Shown here piece after piece: positions 1-8,321 of a DNA stretch of 35,591 bases. Location of the stretch: positions 1 to 35,591 of the forward strand of contig JAFEEH010000235.1 in NCBI GenBank assembly GCA_018241185.1, written 5' to 3'. A program made the translations under genes and the position numbers. The DNA is from Pseudomonadota bacterium (GTDB taxonomy: Bacteria; Pseudomonadota; Gammaproteobacteria; Burkholderiales; Burkholderiaceae_C). The notes beneath the pieces are model-generated. The model was given only the letters and a program-made list of their open reading frames with translations. It was not told the DNA's origin and did not search any database. Position 1 is the first letter of the stretch; each line of letters begins with the position of its first letter.

Positions 1-356
1 AAGTCCTTGAAAGGGTCGTACGGCATGGACTTCTGCGCGTAGACATTCAGAACCAGGCTGGACTGGCTGCCCAGGAACAGCGTGTAGCCGTCCGGCGCCG
101 ATCTGGCGACGTACTCCGCACCGATCATCTGGCTCGCACCGGGCTTGCTTTCCACCAGCACGGGCTGGTTCAAGCGTTGCCCCAGCTGGACAGCCAGCTC
201 GCGTGCGAGCGTGTCGCCAATGCCGCCGGGAGGGTAGGGAATGATGAGCCGAAGCGGCTTGTTCGGATACGCCGGCTGCGCCCGTGCGCCGGCGGCGCCG
301 CCCGCCAGCGCAAGGGCGCCCAGCAACAGCAGGGCAGCCCGGAAGAATCGTCCCAT
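1..356 (-). CDS. Bug-family (TctC-like) periplasmic substrate-binding protein, 3' part outside window
   Basis: The first 118 residues are visible; the C-terminus runs off the left edge. An N-terminal signal peptide (MGRFFRAALLLLGALALAGG, then ending near ARAQ) precedes the family hallmark 'YPNKPLRLIIPYPPGG' and 'APDGYTLFLG'. Bug proteins are extracytoplasmic receptors that bind carboxylates and other small organic acids for tripartite tricarboxylate transporters. The start ATG (354-356) has a good AAGGAG-type ribosome site at 360-369. It lies 25 bases downstream of the Rieske oxygenase on the same strand, so it is probably co-transcribed and may capture that enzyme's substrate. No TctA/TctB membrane subunits are visible, which is common for orphan Bug genes in betaproteobacteria. 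Confidence 0.9.
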   Translation of the reverse strand, partial: MGRFFRAALLLLGALALAGGAAGARAQPAYPNKPLRLIIPYPPGGIGDTLARELAVQLGQRLNQPVLVESKPGASQMIGAEYVARSAPDGYTLFLGSQSSLVLNVYAQKSMPYDPFKD

Positions 357-381
357 CGTGGTCTCCTTCGTTGTAGTTCAT

Positions 382-1719
382 TCATCCGGCTTCGGCGGGC
401 CGGGTGCCGCGCCCTTCCGTATCGCCGAAGCGCTCGACCATCACCTGGGGCAGCGGCTTGTCTCGGTGGGCCACCCAGCCGCCCGAATGCACAGCGTAGG
501 CCTCGGGATGGTTCAGGGCCCTGGGCGCGATGCCGGCCATTGAATCGCGCACCTGCTGCAGCATGAGTCGCCGCGTGCGGACCACGCCGATGTCGGTCGA
601 GCCCAGGTGTTCACGCGTTCGGTCGACGATCGGGCCCTGGCTGTCCTGGATGGCGGCGTCCTGCTCCGAAACGCCCCGGATGCCAGTGAAGCTGTTGTGC
701 TTCTGGTCATGGCGGTCGAGCAGGTAGTCGTTGCGGATGTTGCGCAGTGGTACGTAGTGCGCATCGACGGCCGCATGCACGGTATGGCCGCTCTTTGCCA
801 TCGCGATCTCCTGTTCGGTGAGCGGACGGTCGGGGTTCCAGGTGTAGGTGTAGATCCAGCAGCTCGTATCGCTGACCGGGACGAAGGTCTGGCCGTGGTA
901 GTTCTCGCCGGGGAACGCGCTGGGTGCCAGGCCGTGGTTGGGCGCCAGGAAGTGGGTGATCCGCCAGTACAGATCCTCGTCGTCGGCATGGCGCGCCGCG
1001 CCGAGCACCAGGCCGCTGTCGATCTCCTGCACGCTGAACTGCGGCATGGGGTCGTCGCGCACCCAGCGGAAGCGGTCGTTGCGCACGGCCTGCGTACCCA
1101 GCGCAGCGTGCTTGAGGCGCTCGACCGCGGTCTTCTCGTCCATGCTCTCCGTGCCGAGGATCATGTGAAGGAAGGAGAAGTGCGCCGTGTCGACCGCACC
1201 CTCCACGCACTGGAACCAATTGCAGTCCTGCCACTTCTTGCTGACGTAGCGGTGCGACTCTGGCACCAGCGCAAAAGCCATTTGCGGCAACGAAGGCGGC
1301 TCTCCCTCGCCCATGTAGGCCCAGATGTAGCCGCCCCATTCCCGGGTGGGGTAGGACTTGATGCGGATGCGCTCTTTGTACGGCGAGTGTGCGGGCGCCG
1401 TCGGGATATCCACGCATTGCCCGCTGGTGTCGAATTTCCAGCCGTGGAACACGCAGCGCAGACCGCAATCCTCGTTGCGTGCGTAGTAGAGGTTGGCACC
1501 TCGATGCGGGCACACGGGGTCCACCAGGCCCACCTTGCCCGTGGTGTCGCGGAACGCCAGCAGGTCCTCTCCCAGCACCTTGAGCTTCTTCTGCGGGCCA
1601 TCCGGTTCCGGCAACTCGCAGGAGAGCAGCACGGGCATCCAGTAGCGGCGCAACAGGGCACCCATCGGGGTGCCGGGGCCGGTGAGGGTGAGCAGGTCGT
1701 TGTCTTCTCGGCTGAGCAT
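382..1719 (-). CDS. Rieske [2Fe-2S] aromatic ring-hydroxylating oxygenase (phthalate 4,5-dioxygenase-like)
   Basis: A 445-residue oxygenase component that would hydroxylate an aromatic ring using O2 and electrons from a separate reductase. The Rieske cluster ligands are visible as C70-P-H72 and C89-V-F-H92. The mononuclear iron site is visible as D177-T-A-H180-F-S-F-L-H185, the D-x2-H-x4-H bridge and facial-triad motif. Length and the start MLSREDNDLLTLTGPGTPMG resemble the phthalate dioxygenase/vanillate demethylase group, where one polypeptide type forms the oxygenase. I chose ATG 1717-1719 because family members begin here; an in-frame GTG at 1744-1746 would add nine residues. No ferredoxin-reductase gene is in the window; it may lie left of base 1. 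The gene is divergent from an IclR regulator. Substrate is not predictable beyond an aromatic acid. Confidence 0.9.
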   Translation of the reverse strand: MLSREDNDLLTLTGPGTPMGALLRRYWMPVLLSCELPEPDGPQKKLKVLGEDLLAFRDTTGKVGLVDPVCPHRGANLYYARNEDCGLRCVFHGWKFDTSGQCVDIPTAPAHSPYKERIRIKSYPTREWGGYIWAYMGEGEPPSLPQMAFALVPESHRYVSKKWQDCNWFQCVEGAVDTAHFSFLHMILGTESMDEKTAVERLKHAALGTQAVRNDRFRWVRDDPMPQFSVQEIDSGLVLGAARHADDEDLYWRITHFLAPNHGLAPSAFPGENYHGQTFVPVSDTSCWIYTYTWNPDRPLTEQEIAMAKSGHTVHAAVDAHYVPLRNIRNDYLLDRHDQKHNSFTGIRGVSEQDAAIQDSQGPIVDRTREHLGSTDIGVVRTRRLMLQQVRDSMAGIAPRALNHPEAYAVHSGGWVAHRDKPLPQVMVERFGDTEGRGTRPAEAG

Positions 1720-1806
1720 GTTCTCGTCTCGCTTGCAGTCCTTCACCGACCGCTTGGACGCAGTCGGGCTGCCCGCAGTCTGGAGCCGCAGCGATGCAAG
1801 GTGCTG

Positions 1807-1823
1807 CGCAATTTAGAATTGCG
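1807..1823. promoter_or_regulatory. Palindromic operator candidate between Rieske gene and IclR gene
   Basis: Perfect inverted repeat: arms CGCAATT (1807-1813) and AATTGCG (1817-1823) around the 3-base spacer TAG. It is the only clear dyad in the 171-base divergent gap and sits in a locally A+T-rich patch suited to promoter overlap. IclR regulators typically bind short dyads in such divergent regions, so it is the best candidate site for the adjacent regulator; the binding itself is inferred. Confidence 0.5.
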
Positions 1824-1890
1824 GAACACCATTCGGACATGCAGAACTGGATCGCCGGGTTTCCACCGACGCCACCGAAGGAGACAAGCG

Positions 1891-2736
1891 ATGGGAGCGC
1901 AGCACAGCGCCTACGAGACCGACCTGGAGCCGGCCGACCAGGAATACCGGCGCAGTGTGGCCAGTGGCGCCGACGATCGCCAGTTCGCCACGACGCTGGC
2001 GCGCGGCATGGACATCCTGCGATGCTTCACCGCTGTGCGTCCTGTGATGAGCAATGCCGAACTCGCCGAGCAGACCGGGCTGTCGCGACCGACGATCTCG
2101 CGCTTCACCTATACGCTGTCCAGGCTGGGTTACCTCCGCAACGATCCTGCGACTGGACGCTATCGCCTTGGCCCGGCCGTGATCTCGCTGGGCTACCCGC
2201 TCCTGGCCTCGCTCTCGCTTCGCCAGACAGCACGTCCGTTGATGAACGAGCTCGCACGCGCCACCCGTGGTTCGGTGTCGATGGGCATCCGAGATCGGCT
2301 GAGCATCGTCTACGTGGAGACCAGCCGTGCCAGCGCCGCCTGGTCGGCCCAACTGTCCGACATCGGCCTGCGCTACCCGATCGCATCCACCGCCATCGGC
2401 CATGCCTACGTGGCCGGCTGCGAGCCAGCATCGCGCGAGGCGCTCCTGAACGAAATCCGCGTGCGCACGCCGGATACTTGGGCACGTTACGGCGAGCGTC
2501 TGCGCGCCGTGCACGAGGAATACACCGGCAAGGGATTCTGTAGCAGCTACGGCGAGCAGCACCCCGACTACCACGCGGTGGGCGTGCCTTTGGGGCGCGC
2601 GGCCGACGGCGAGACGATCGTGTTCAACTGTGTCGCTCAGATCCACCTGTTCACCCGCGACGGCGTGGAGACCACGCTTGGCCCCAGGCTGGCGGATATG
2701 GTGGAACAGTTGCGCGCAGGCGCGAGCGTGGCGTGA
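1891..2736 (+). CDS. IclR-family transcriptional regulator
   Basis: A 281-residue regulator. A winged helix-turn-helix occupies about residues 33-95 ('LARGMDILRCF', then 'SNAELAEQTGLSRPTISRF', then 'YLRNDPATGRYRLG'), followed by the IclR effector-binding domain (about 110-278; 'SVSMGIRDRLSIVYVE', 'IASTAIGHAYVAG', 'GKGFCSSYGE'). The start at 1891 is set by a strong AAGGAG at 1878-1883. It is divergent from the Rieske oxygenase, the usual arrangement for IclR control of aromatic catabolism (PcaR/PobR-like logic), so it probably regulates the Rieske-Bug operon in response to an aromatic acid. A 20-30 residue polar N-terminal extension precedes the DNA-binding domain. Whether it activates or represses cannot be told. 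Confidence 0.92.
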   Translation: MGAQHSAYETDLEPADQEYRRSVASGADDRQFATTLARGMDILRCFTAVRPVMSNAELAEQTGLSRPTISRFTYTLSRLGYLRNDPATGRYRLGPAVISLGYPLLASLSLRQTARPLMNELARATRGSVSMGIRDRLSIVYVETSRASAAWSAQLSDIGLRYPIASTAIGHAYVAGCEPASREALLNEIRVRTPDTWARYGERLRAVHEEYTGKGFCSSYGEQHPDYHAVGVPLGRAADGETIVFNCVAQIHLFTRDGVETTLGPRLADMVEQLRAGASVA

Positions 2737-3021
2737 TTTCCATCAGCGTCCGCGCCTGCGGATTCCGACGCCGTTGTGGCGCGATCGTCGCCCTATGAGC
2801 CTGCGGGCTGACTCCGCGTGAGGTTGGTGTGTGCGGGTGCGTGCGGCGAAGTCGGGCGGCGTTGTGCAGCGCATGGGGCCGCCGCGTCACATGTCGGGAG
2901 GGACCGAGCGGTCTTGTTAGAGCAGCGCGGTTCTCCCTGGACGGGGATGTCGGCGACGGCAATCGGTCTGAAGCCGCCTCGTCGCCTCGCCCCGATCTAC
3001 CGTCAACCCGGCGCCCTCCCC

Positions 3022-3894
3022 TCACCCATTCCCAATCCCCCCCGCCTCCACCCCATAGCGCTGCGCAAACCTCCGCGTGAAGGTCGCCACCGACCGGTAC
3101 CCCACGCGCGCGGCGACGGTCTTCACCGGCCAGCGCGTGGTGTAGAGCAGTTCCAGGGCGCACGCCAGGCGCGCTTCGGCGATGGCGTCGAGCAGCGAGC
3201 CGCCTTCGGCCGCCAGGCGGCGGCGCAGGGTGGCGCCGCTCAGGCCCAGTTCGGCCTCGAAGTCCGCCGAGCGCCAGGTGCGTTGCGGCTGTTCGGCGAC
3301 CAGGGCGCGGATGCGTCCCGCCAGGCTGGGCGGCGGAGGCGCGAGCATGGCGGTGTGGCCCAGGGCGCACAGGCGCACCAGCACAGTCGCGATCGCGGCG
3401 CGGGCGGGGCCGTATTCGGCCCGGCGCAAGGCGTCCGCCCACACGCCCAGCGGCGCGGCCAGACGCTCGGCGGGCATGGCGATCAAGTCAGGGCCGGCCT
3501 GGGGCAGCACGGGCTGCGCCCAAAGGGTGCGGGCGGCCGTGAGCACCTCGTCGCACAGCGGCAGCATGAGGGTGAAGTACACGCCTTCGGCGTCGGGCCA
3601 GTTGAAGGCATCGAGCCGGCCGGGCCGCGCGATGACGAACAGGTCGCCCGCCTCCAATTCCACGGTTTCGGTGCCCATGTGCAGGCGCTTGCGCCCGCGC
3701 AGGACGATGGCGAGCGTGGGCCGGTCGATTTGCGCAGAACGCACGCCATGCTCGCGCCGCGCGGTGACGCACACGTACTCGGTCGCCCGCGGGCATTCGG
3801 CCAGGGTGAGCAGGTCGGCCAGCAGGGCCTGCGCGGAAGGGGCCAGGGCCAGGTCGTTCATGGGCGGGTGCGGGTCGGGCGATGGGCTTGCCAT
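3022..3894 (-). CDS. AraC-family transcriptional regulator
   Basis: About 290 residues. The N-terminal half is a cupin-like AraC ligand domain ('RPTLAIVLRGRKRLHMGTET', 'LEAGDLFVIARPGRLDAFNW'). The C-terminal ~100 residues carry the two helix-turn-helix units: a first one around 'WRSADFEAELGLSGATLRRR' and a second one around 'VKTVAARVGYRSVATFTRRF'. The start is uncertain: ATG 3894 (MASPSP) and ATG 3861 (MNDLAL) both lack a strong ribosome site. An open frame continues upstream to 3996 only because it reads through an interspersed 71-bp repeat, so that longer form is rejected. It lies downstream of the TerC gene on the same strand but beyond a repeat, so co-transcription is doubtful. Target unknown. 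Confidence 0.85.
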   Translation of the reverse strand: MASPSPDPHPPMNDLALAPSAQALLADLLTLAECPRATEYVCVTARREHGVRSAQIDRPTLAIVLRGRKRLHMGTETVELEAGDLFVIARPGRLDAFNWPDAEGVYFTLMLPLCDEVLTAARTLWAQPVLPQAGPDLIAMPAERLAAPLGVWADALRRAEYGPARAAIATVLVRLCALGHTAMLAPPPPSLAGRIRALVAEQPQRTWRSADFEAELGLSGATLRRRLAAEGGSLLDAIAEARLACALELLYTTRWPVKTVAARVGYRSVATFTRRFAQRYGVEAGGIGNG

Positions 3895-3930
3895 CGTACG
3901 GCGCACCCGGCCCGCACGTCTGCCTGTGGA

Positions 3931-4001
3931 GATCGTATCGTTCGTGACGAATTCGGCGCCAGCGCCCGGCTGGCGGGCGCTGCGGGCCGATTGCACTTTG
4001 C
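3931..4001. repeat. 71-bp two-hairpin intergenic repeat, copy 1
   Basis: Begins GATCGTATCGTTCGTGACGA, carries the GC stem GCGCCCG-GCTGG-CGGGCGC (extended here to 9 bp), and ends with the 17-base tail GGCCGATTGCACTTTGC. It matches copy 2 at 64 of 71 positions and copy 3 at 61 of 71. The first dyad is partly decayed here. It lies 3' of the TerC gene (stop at 4063) with the tail end nearer that stop codon. Confidence 0.85.
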
Positions 4002-4062
4002 GCTTTTGCGCCCTCCGTGCGCCTGGCCATAGGGCCGCGGGCGCCCTCCGCGCCCGTTTGCC

Positions 4063-4848
4063 TCAGCCCCCGGCCCCGCGCTTCTTCGACCGGCGCGACA
4101 GCATGTTCAGCACCTCGACCAGGGTCGAGAAGGCCATCGCCGCGTAGATGTACCCCTTGGGCACGTGCACGCCGAAGCCGTCGGCGATGAGCACGGCGCC
4201 GATCATGAGCAGGAAGCCCAGCGCCAGCATCACGACGGTGGGGTTGCGGTTGATGAAGTTGGCCAGCGGGTCGGCGGCGACCAGCATCACGCCCACGGCC
4301 ACCAGCACGGCGATCACCATCACGGCCAGGTTGTCGGTCATGCCCACGGCGGTGAGGATCGAGTCGACCGAGAACACCATGTCCAGCAGGATGATCTGCA
4401 CGATCACGGCGGAGAAGCCGATGCTGGCGGCGGACTTCTTGGTGTCGAACACGCCCTCGTCGGGCACCGGGTCGATATGGTGGTGGATCTCCTTGGTGGC
4501 TTTCCAGATGAGGAACAGGCCGCCGGCGATGAGGATCAGGTCGCGCCAGGAGAACTGCGTCTCGAAGCTCGGCTTGCCGTCGACCAGCGGGCCGGTCCAG
4601 CCCAGGTCGATGACCGGCGCCGTGAGGCCGACCAGCCACGCGATCATCGACAGCAGCGCCAGCCGCATGATCAGCGCCAGGCCGATGCCGATGCGCCGCG
4701 CCTTGGCCCGCTGCGACTCGGGCAGCTTGTTCGACAGGATCGAGATGAAGATCAGGTTGTCGATGCCCAGCACCACCTCCATGATCACCAGGGCGAGCAG
4801 GGCTGCCCAGGCGGTGGGATCGGAGAAGAGTGCTTGGAGACTGGCCAT
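4063..4848 (-). CDS. TerC-family integral membrane protein (probable metal-ion efflux)
   Basis: A 261-residue inner-membrane protein with about seven hydrophobic segments. Family signatures are visible: acidic '[20 protein letters not shown]' near residues 24-43 and a second related acidic motif '[20 protein letters not shown]' about 130 residues later, the conserved Asp/Asn/Ser residues thought to coordinate metal. A His-rich cytoplasmic loop ('[14 protein letters not shown]') lies between them. TerC proteins (Alx, YkoY, MeeF/MeeY) are implicated in manganese export and in metallating exported proteins; tellurite resistance is the historical name only. Length is normal for the short TerC/YgdQ group. 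Upstream on its strand is a strong imperfect hairpin (4899-4941). The manganese-sensing yybP-ykoY riboswitch that often precedes such genes was looked for and not recognised. Confidence 0.9.
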   Translation of the reverse strand: MASLQALFSDPTAWAALLALVIMEVVLGIDNLIFISILSNKLPESQRAKARRIGIGLALIMRLALLSMIAWLVGLTAPVIDLGWTGPLVDGKPSFETQFSWRDLILIAGGLFLIWKATKEIHHHIDPVPDEGVFDTKKSAASIGFSAVIVQIILLDMVFSVDSILTAVGMTDNLAVMVIAVLVAVGVMLVAADPLANFINRNPTVVMLALGFLLMIGAVLIADGFGVHVPKGYIYAAMAFSTLVEVLNMLSRRSKKRGAGG

Positions 4849-4898
4849 GGCAGGGCGTCGGAGTGGAACTGCCGCGCATCATGCGTGCGCGGCACGCC

Positions 4899-4941
4899 GG
4901 CGCCGCGCAAATCCCCCGCGCCACTGCGGGATTGCGGCGCC
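4899..4941. repeat. Imperfect long inverted repeat in terC leader
   Basis: Arms GGCGCCGCGCAAATCCC (4899-4915) and GGGATTGCGGCGCC (4928-4941) pair over about 14 bases with a small bulge. It is 50 bases upstream of the TerC start and would form a stable leader-RNA hairpin or terminate transcription from the upstream lipoprotein gene. There is no U-tract. Confidence 0.5.
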
Positions 4942-5002
4942 GGCGCCTGCCAGGCCCTCAGGAAAACGCGGGGCCGCGCCCCAGTCTTCTTGCGCCCCTC
5001 GC

Positions 5003-5013
5003 GGGGGGGGGGG
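5003..5013. repeat. Homopolymeric run of 11 G
   Basis: Eleven consecutive G between the lipoprotein stop (5046) and the terC leader. The surrounding 4970-5045 stretch (…AGTCTTCTTGCGCCCCTCGC… GGCCTTGGGGGCGCTCA) resembles a GC-rich intergenic repeat I recall from Comamonadaceae genomes; that resemblance is from memory. The run is non-coding and may vary in length or be a sequencing-prone site. Confidence 0.5.
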
Positions 5014-5045
5014 CGGGGCAGCGCGCAGCCCGGCCTTGGGGGCGC

Positions 5046-6422
5046 TCAGGGCGCCAGTGTCAGCCGGTAGATCTGGTTGCCGTTGGTGGCCGCCACGTAC
5101 ACCGTGCCGTCGGGCGCTGCCGCGATGCCGATCGGGAAGTTGAAGGACAGCGCGGTGCCGGCCGCGTCGCGCAGCGTGCTGATCTCGCCCGCGGGCGTGA
5201 CCACGCGTGCCACGCCGTCCCAGGCGTGGGTCAGGAAGACGTTGTCGCGCGCGTCGAGCGCCACGCCGTATGAGAAGCCGAGCGCGGCGGGCGTGGCCGC
5301 CGTGCCGTCGGCCAGCGCGGGGCCGCTGCCGGTGCACACGCCCAGCACGGTGCTGACCGTGGCGGTGGCGACGTCGATCTTGCGCAGGCAGAGGGTGTCG
5401 GTGTCGGTGTCGTACAGCGTGCTGCCGTCGCGCGTGATGGCCAGGCCCTGCGGCCGCGCGAACTGTGCGGCCGTCCCCACGCCGTCGAGCGAGGCCTGCG
5501 TGCCGTCGCCGGCCAGCGTGCTGGTGGTGCCGTCGGCCGCGACCTTGCGCACGCGCTTGTTCGCCAGGTCGGCGACGAACAGGTTGCCGGCCGGGTCCAG
5601 AGCGATGCTGGCCGGGTTGTCGAACAGGGGCGACGCCGGGCTGTCGGCATAGCCGTTGGTGGTGGACCCGACCCAGGGCGTCGCCGTGGTGGCGCCCGGC
5701 GCGACCTTGCTGATGCGGTTCTTCTCGCTCACGTACAGCGTGCCGTCGGCCGCGAGCGCCAGGCCATAGGGCGTGTTGAAGGCAGTGCCCGAAGCCACCT
5801 GGGTGCCGGCGCCGCTGGCCGTGTCGATCTGGTACACGGCGCCGACGCCGCCCATGGCCACGTAGAGCTGCGCACCACTCGCATCGATGGCGAGCTGATA
5901 CGGCGCGCTGTAGGTCACGCCGGTGGTCGCCAGCACCGTGGCGACCCAGGGCTTGACGGTCAGCGTGGCGATGCTGCTGGTCACGTTGCCCTCGCTGCCG
6001 GTGACCAGGACGCGCATCTGCTGGCCGCTGTCGCCCAACTGCGTTGCGGGCGTGGTGTAGCTGGCCGAGGTGGCGCCGGCGATGTCGGCCCAGGTCGCGC
6101 CGCCATCGGTGCTGCGCTGCCACTGGTAGGCGGTGGCGTGGTCCGCCTGCACCTGCAGGCGCGCCGGCACGCCCTGGCCCACGGTGCTGCTCGAAGGCTG
6201 GCTGGTGATGCTCGGTGTACCGACAGGCGCCGGGGCGGGCGCGGGCGCGGGCACGGGGGCCGGTGCCGGAGCGGGCGCGGGTGCAGGGGCAGGTGCAGGC
6301 GCCGGAAAGAGCGGAAAGCCGCCCCCGCCTCCCCCACCGCCGCAGCTGGCGAGCAGCAGGTTCGCCGCCACGAGGGCGGCCGGTATGCGCCAGTCGGTGC
6401 GCGCGGTACGTTCGTTGTTCAT
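5046..6422 (-). CDS. NHL-repeat beta-propeller lipoprotein with Ala-Pro linker
   Basis: A 458-residue predicted lipoprotein. Signal peptide 1-26 ends in lipobox LLAS-C27, followed by eight glycines and an (Ala-Pro) repeat of about 30 residues, a flexible tether typical of surface-anchored betaproteobacterial proteins. Residues ~70-150 look like an immunoglobulin-like domain ('TAYQWQRSTDGGATWADI'). The rest contains NHL/six-bladed propeller repeats ('PYGLALAADGTLYVSEKNRI', 'PASIALDPAGNLFVADLANK', 'FPIGIAAAPDGTVYVAATNG'). The start at 6420-6422 is chosen by the signal peptide and a GAAGGA ribosome site; an in-frame upstream extension to 6482 is unlikely. Probable role is ligand or wall-polymer binding at the outer membrane; no catalytic motif was seen. 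The coding DNA at 6224-6303 is a GC-only low-complexity tract prone to length change. Confidence 0.85.
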   Translation of the reverse strand: MNNERTARTDWRIPAALVAANLLLASCGGGGGGGGFPLFPAPAPAPAPAPAPAPAPVPAPAPAPAPVGTPSITSQPSSSTVGQGVPARLQVQADHATAYQWQRSTDGGATWADIAGATSASYTTPATQLGDSGQQMRVLVTGSEGNVTSSIATLTVKPWVATVLATTGVTYSAPYQLAIDASGAQLYVAMGGVGAVYQIDTASGAGTQVASGTAFNTPYGLALAADGTLYVSEKNRISKVAPGATTATPWVGSTTNGYADSPASPLFDNPASIALDPAGNLFVADLANKRVRKVAADGTTSTLAGDGTQASLDGVGTAAQFARPQGLAITRDGSTLYDTDTDTLCLRKIDVATATVSTVLGVCTGSGPALADGTAATPAALGFSYGVALDARDNVFLTHAWDGVARVVTPAGEISTLRDAAGTALSFNFPIGIAAAPDGTVYVAATNGNQIYRLTLAP

Positions 6423-6518
6423 GGTGGAGCGTCCTTCTCGATGCCGTTGAAGGCCCGCACGGTAGGGGGCGCACCGGCCCACGCCCAGTGCCGAAGGTCA
6501 CTTTCTGAGGACGTGCAT

Positions 6519-8297
6519 TCAGAGCGCGCCGGGGCGCGTATGGATCTGCACCGAGCCCGGCCGCGCCCACCCCGCCAGCGCCTGCAACAGACGGTCCGCG
6601 GCGACGGGCTTGAGCAGCACCGGCAGCCCGGTGTCGCGCATCTGCGCCAGGCGCTGCGGCGCCGTCTCGCCGGTGATGAGCAGCACATGCAGGCCTGCGC
6701 CATGGCGAGCACGCAGGCGCTGCGCGGCGGCCAGCCCGTCGGCACCGCCGGCCAGCCGCACGTCGCACAGCAGCGCCTCCACAGGCCGGTCGCCCTGCTG
6801 CGCCTGTGCCAGCAGGGCGTCGGCTTCGGCTTCGCCGGGCACCGCGTCCACGGCCACACCGTGGGCGTGCAGCAGCCCGGCCACGGCCTGGCGGATGGCG
6901 GTCTCGTCGTCGATCACGAGCACGCGCCGTGGCAGCGCCAGCGCGGTGGCCGGCAGCGCGGCGGGCGGCATGTTGGCGCGGGCCGACACTTCGGGCAGCA
7001 CGACGCGGAAGCGGCTGCCGCGGCCCGGGCGCGACTGCACCTGCAGCGGGTGCTGCAGCAGGCCCGCCAGGCGCCGCACGATCGACAGGCCCATGCCCAG
7101 GCCGAGCGCGCGGTCGCGGCCCGGGTTCCCGACCTGGTAGAACTCGTCGAAGATCGCGCCCAGGTGCTCGTCGGCGATGCCGATGCCGGTGTCGCACACG
7201 TCGATCCACACCACCGGGCCGCGCACCCGGGCCGCCACCACCACGCCGCCGTGGCGCGTGTATTTGAGGGCGTTGTCCACCAGGTTGGACAGCAGACGCT
7301 GCAGCAGCTGCGGATCGCTCATCACCCAGCAGGGCGTGGCGCGCAGGCGCAGTTGCAGGTCGCGCTCGGCGGCCGGCGCCGCGAAGACCTTGTTGAGCGC
7401 CAGGAACAGCGGGTTGAGCGCCACCGGCTGCAACTGCGGTGCCACCTCGCCGGCGTCCAGGCGCGAGATGTCGAGCAAGGTGTCGAGCGACTCGCCCAGC
7501 GCGCCCACGGCATCCATCAGGCGCGCGGCGTGGTCCCATTCCTCGCGGCCCTGGAGCTGCTTCTCGAGCACGGCACCGAACAGCACGATGGCGTGCAGCG
7601 GCTGGCGCAGGTCGTGGCTGGCGGCGGCGAGGAAGCGCGTCTTCTCGGCGCTGGCGCGCTGCGTGGCGGCGATCTGCTGGCTGAGCTGCTCGGCCAGCGC
7701 CTCCTTCTCGAAGCGCATGGTCAGCGACGCGGTGAGCAGCCGGTGGTGCTGCAACGCAAAGATGATCATCACGCCCATGTACAGCAGGCAGCCCGCCGCG
7801 AGGAACAGGTGCGCGCTGTCGCCGCGCCAGGCCAGCGCGAGCGTGAGGCTGCCCATGCTCGGCACGATGAAGCGCGGGATGTTGCGCTTGAGCACGGCCA
7901 GCGACAGTGCGCCGCCCGCACACCCGCCCATCATCATCACGATCAGCAGCACCCAGGGGCCGAGCTCGTCGCCTGGCGGGATGCACAGCCACGGCGCCAG
8001 CGCCCACACGCAGGAGCGCAGCAGCACGTTGCGCGCATTGAAGCGCGCCCAGTACTCCGGATGCTCCGCTGCGTCCGGCGCGCGCTGGTAGCGGCGGTAG
8101 GCACGCCGCAGCGTCATCGCCAGGTGCAGCGACAGCCACAGCAGCACCTGCCAGCGGCCGGTGGAGAAAAACAGGCCCAGGCTGAGGATCAGCGCCGTCA
8201 GCGAATCGGCCAGGTAGGCCGCGGGCGCGTTGGCATGCACCGCCGCCACCTGCTCGCGCAGGACCCGCTGGCCGAGGTCCACGGGCAGCTCAGCCAT
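6519..8297 (-). CDS. Hybrid sensor histidine kinase with C-terminal receiver
   Basis: 592 residues. About six transmembrane segments fill residues 28-185, then a short coiled linker. The HisKA domain has phosphoacceptor H228 in 'AAASHDLRQPLHAI'. The ATPase domain shows the N box 'SNLVDNALKYT' (N342), G1 'DTGIGI' (369-374) and G2 'GLGMGLSIV'. A C-terminal receiver (about 458-580) has acidic pocket 'VIDDE', phosphoacceptor D512, T542 and K563. The H-box 'SHDLRQPLHA' groups it with NahK/ErcS-like hybrid kinases. It starts 24 bases after the stop of the NarL-type regulator, so the two form an operon, and the kinase probably phosphorylates that regulator and its own receiver. The signal is unknown; no periplasmic domain is visible, so sensing may be within the membrane. 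Confidence 0.93.
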   Translation of the reverse strand: MAELPVDLGQRVLREQVAAVHANAPAAYLADSLTALILSLGLFFSTGRWQVLLWLSLHLAMTLRRAYRRYQRAPDAAEHPEYWARFNARNVLLRSCVWALAPWLCIPPGDELGPWVLLIVMMMGGCAGGALSLAVLKRNIPRFIVPSMGSLTLALAWRGDSAHLFLAAGCLLYMGVMIIFALQHHRLLTASLTMRFEKEALAEQLSQQIAATQRASAEKTRFLAAASHDLRQPLHAIVLFGAVLEKQLQGREEWDHAARLMDAVGALGESLDTLLDISRLDAGEVAPQLQPVALNPLFLALNKVFAAPAAERDLQLRLRATPCWVMSDPQLLQRLLSNLVDNALKYTRHGGVVVAARVRGPVVWIDVCDTGIGIADEHLGAIFDEFYQVGNPGRDRALGLGMGLSIVRRLAGLLQHPLQVQSRPGRGSRFRVVLPEVSARANMPPAALPATALALPRRVLVIDDETAIRQAVAGLLHAHGVAVDAVPGEAEADALLAQAQQGDRPVEALLCDVRLAGGADGLAAAQRLRARHGAGLHVLLITGETAPQRLAQMRDTGLPVLLKPVAADRLLQALAGWARPGSVQIHTRPGAL

Positions 8298-8321
8298 GAA
8301 GCGCGCCCGGCGAGCGAGGCG

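Noticed and set aside
607-1890. Long plus-strand open frame across the Rieske oxygenase and into the IclR gene
   Set aside because: It is antisense to a clear oxygenase with intact metal-site motifs; the IclR protein begins at its own ATG with a strong ribosome site. Long antisense frames are expected at this GC content.
3895-3996. N-terminal extension of the AraC regulator to 3996
   Set aside because: The added residues come from reading through the 71-bp repeat; similar peptides appear from the other repeat copies in unrelated frames.
4849-5045. yybP-ykoY manganese riboswitch before terC
   Set aside because: The conserved core sequence of that riboswitch was not found on the minus strand.
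4879-8139. Minus-strand open frame of over 1000 codons across the lipoprotein and kinase
   Set aside because: Arg/Ala/Gly-rich shadow translation in a wrong frame; two real genes with clear domains occupy the same strand in other frames.
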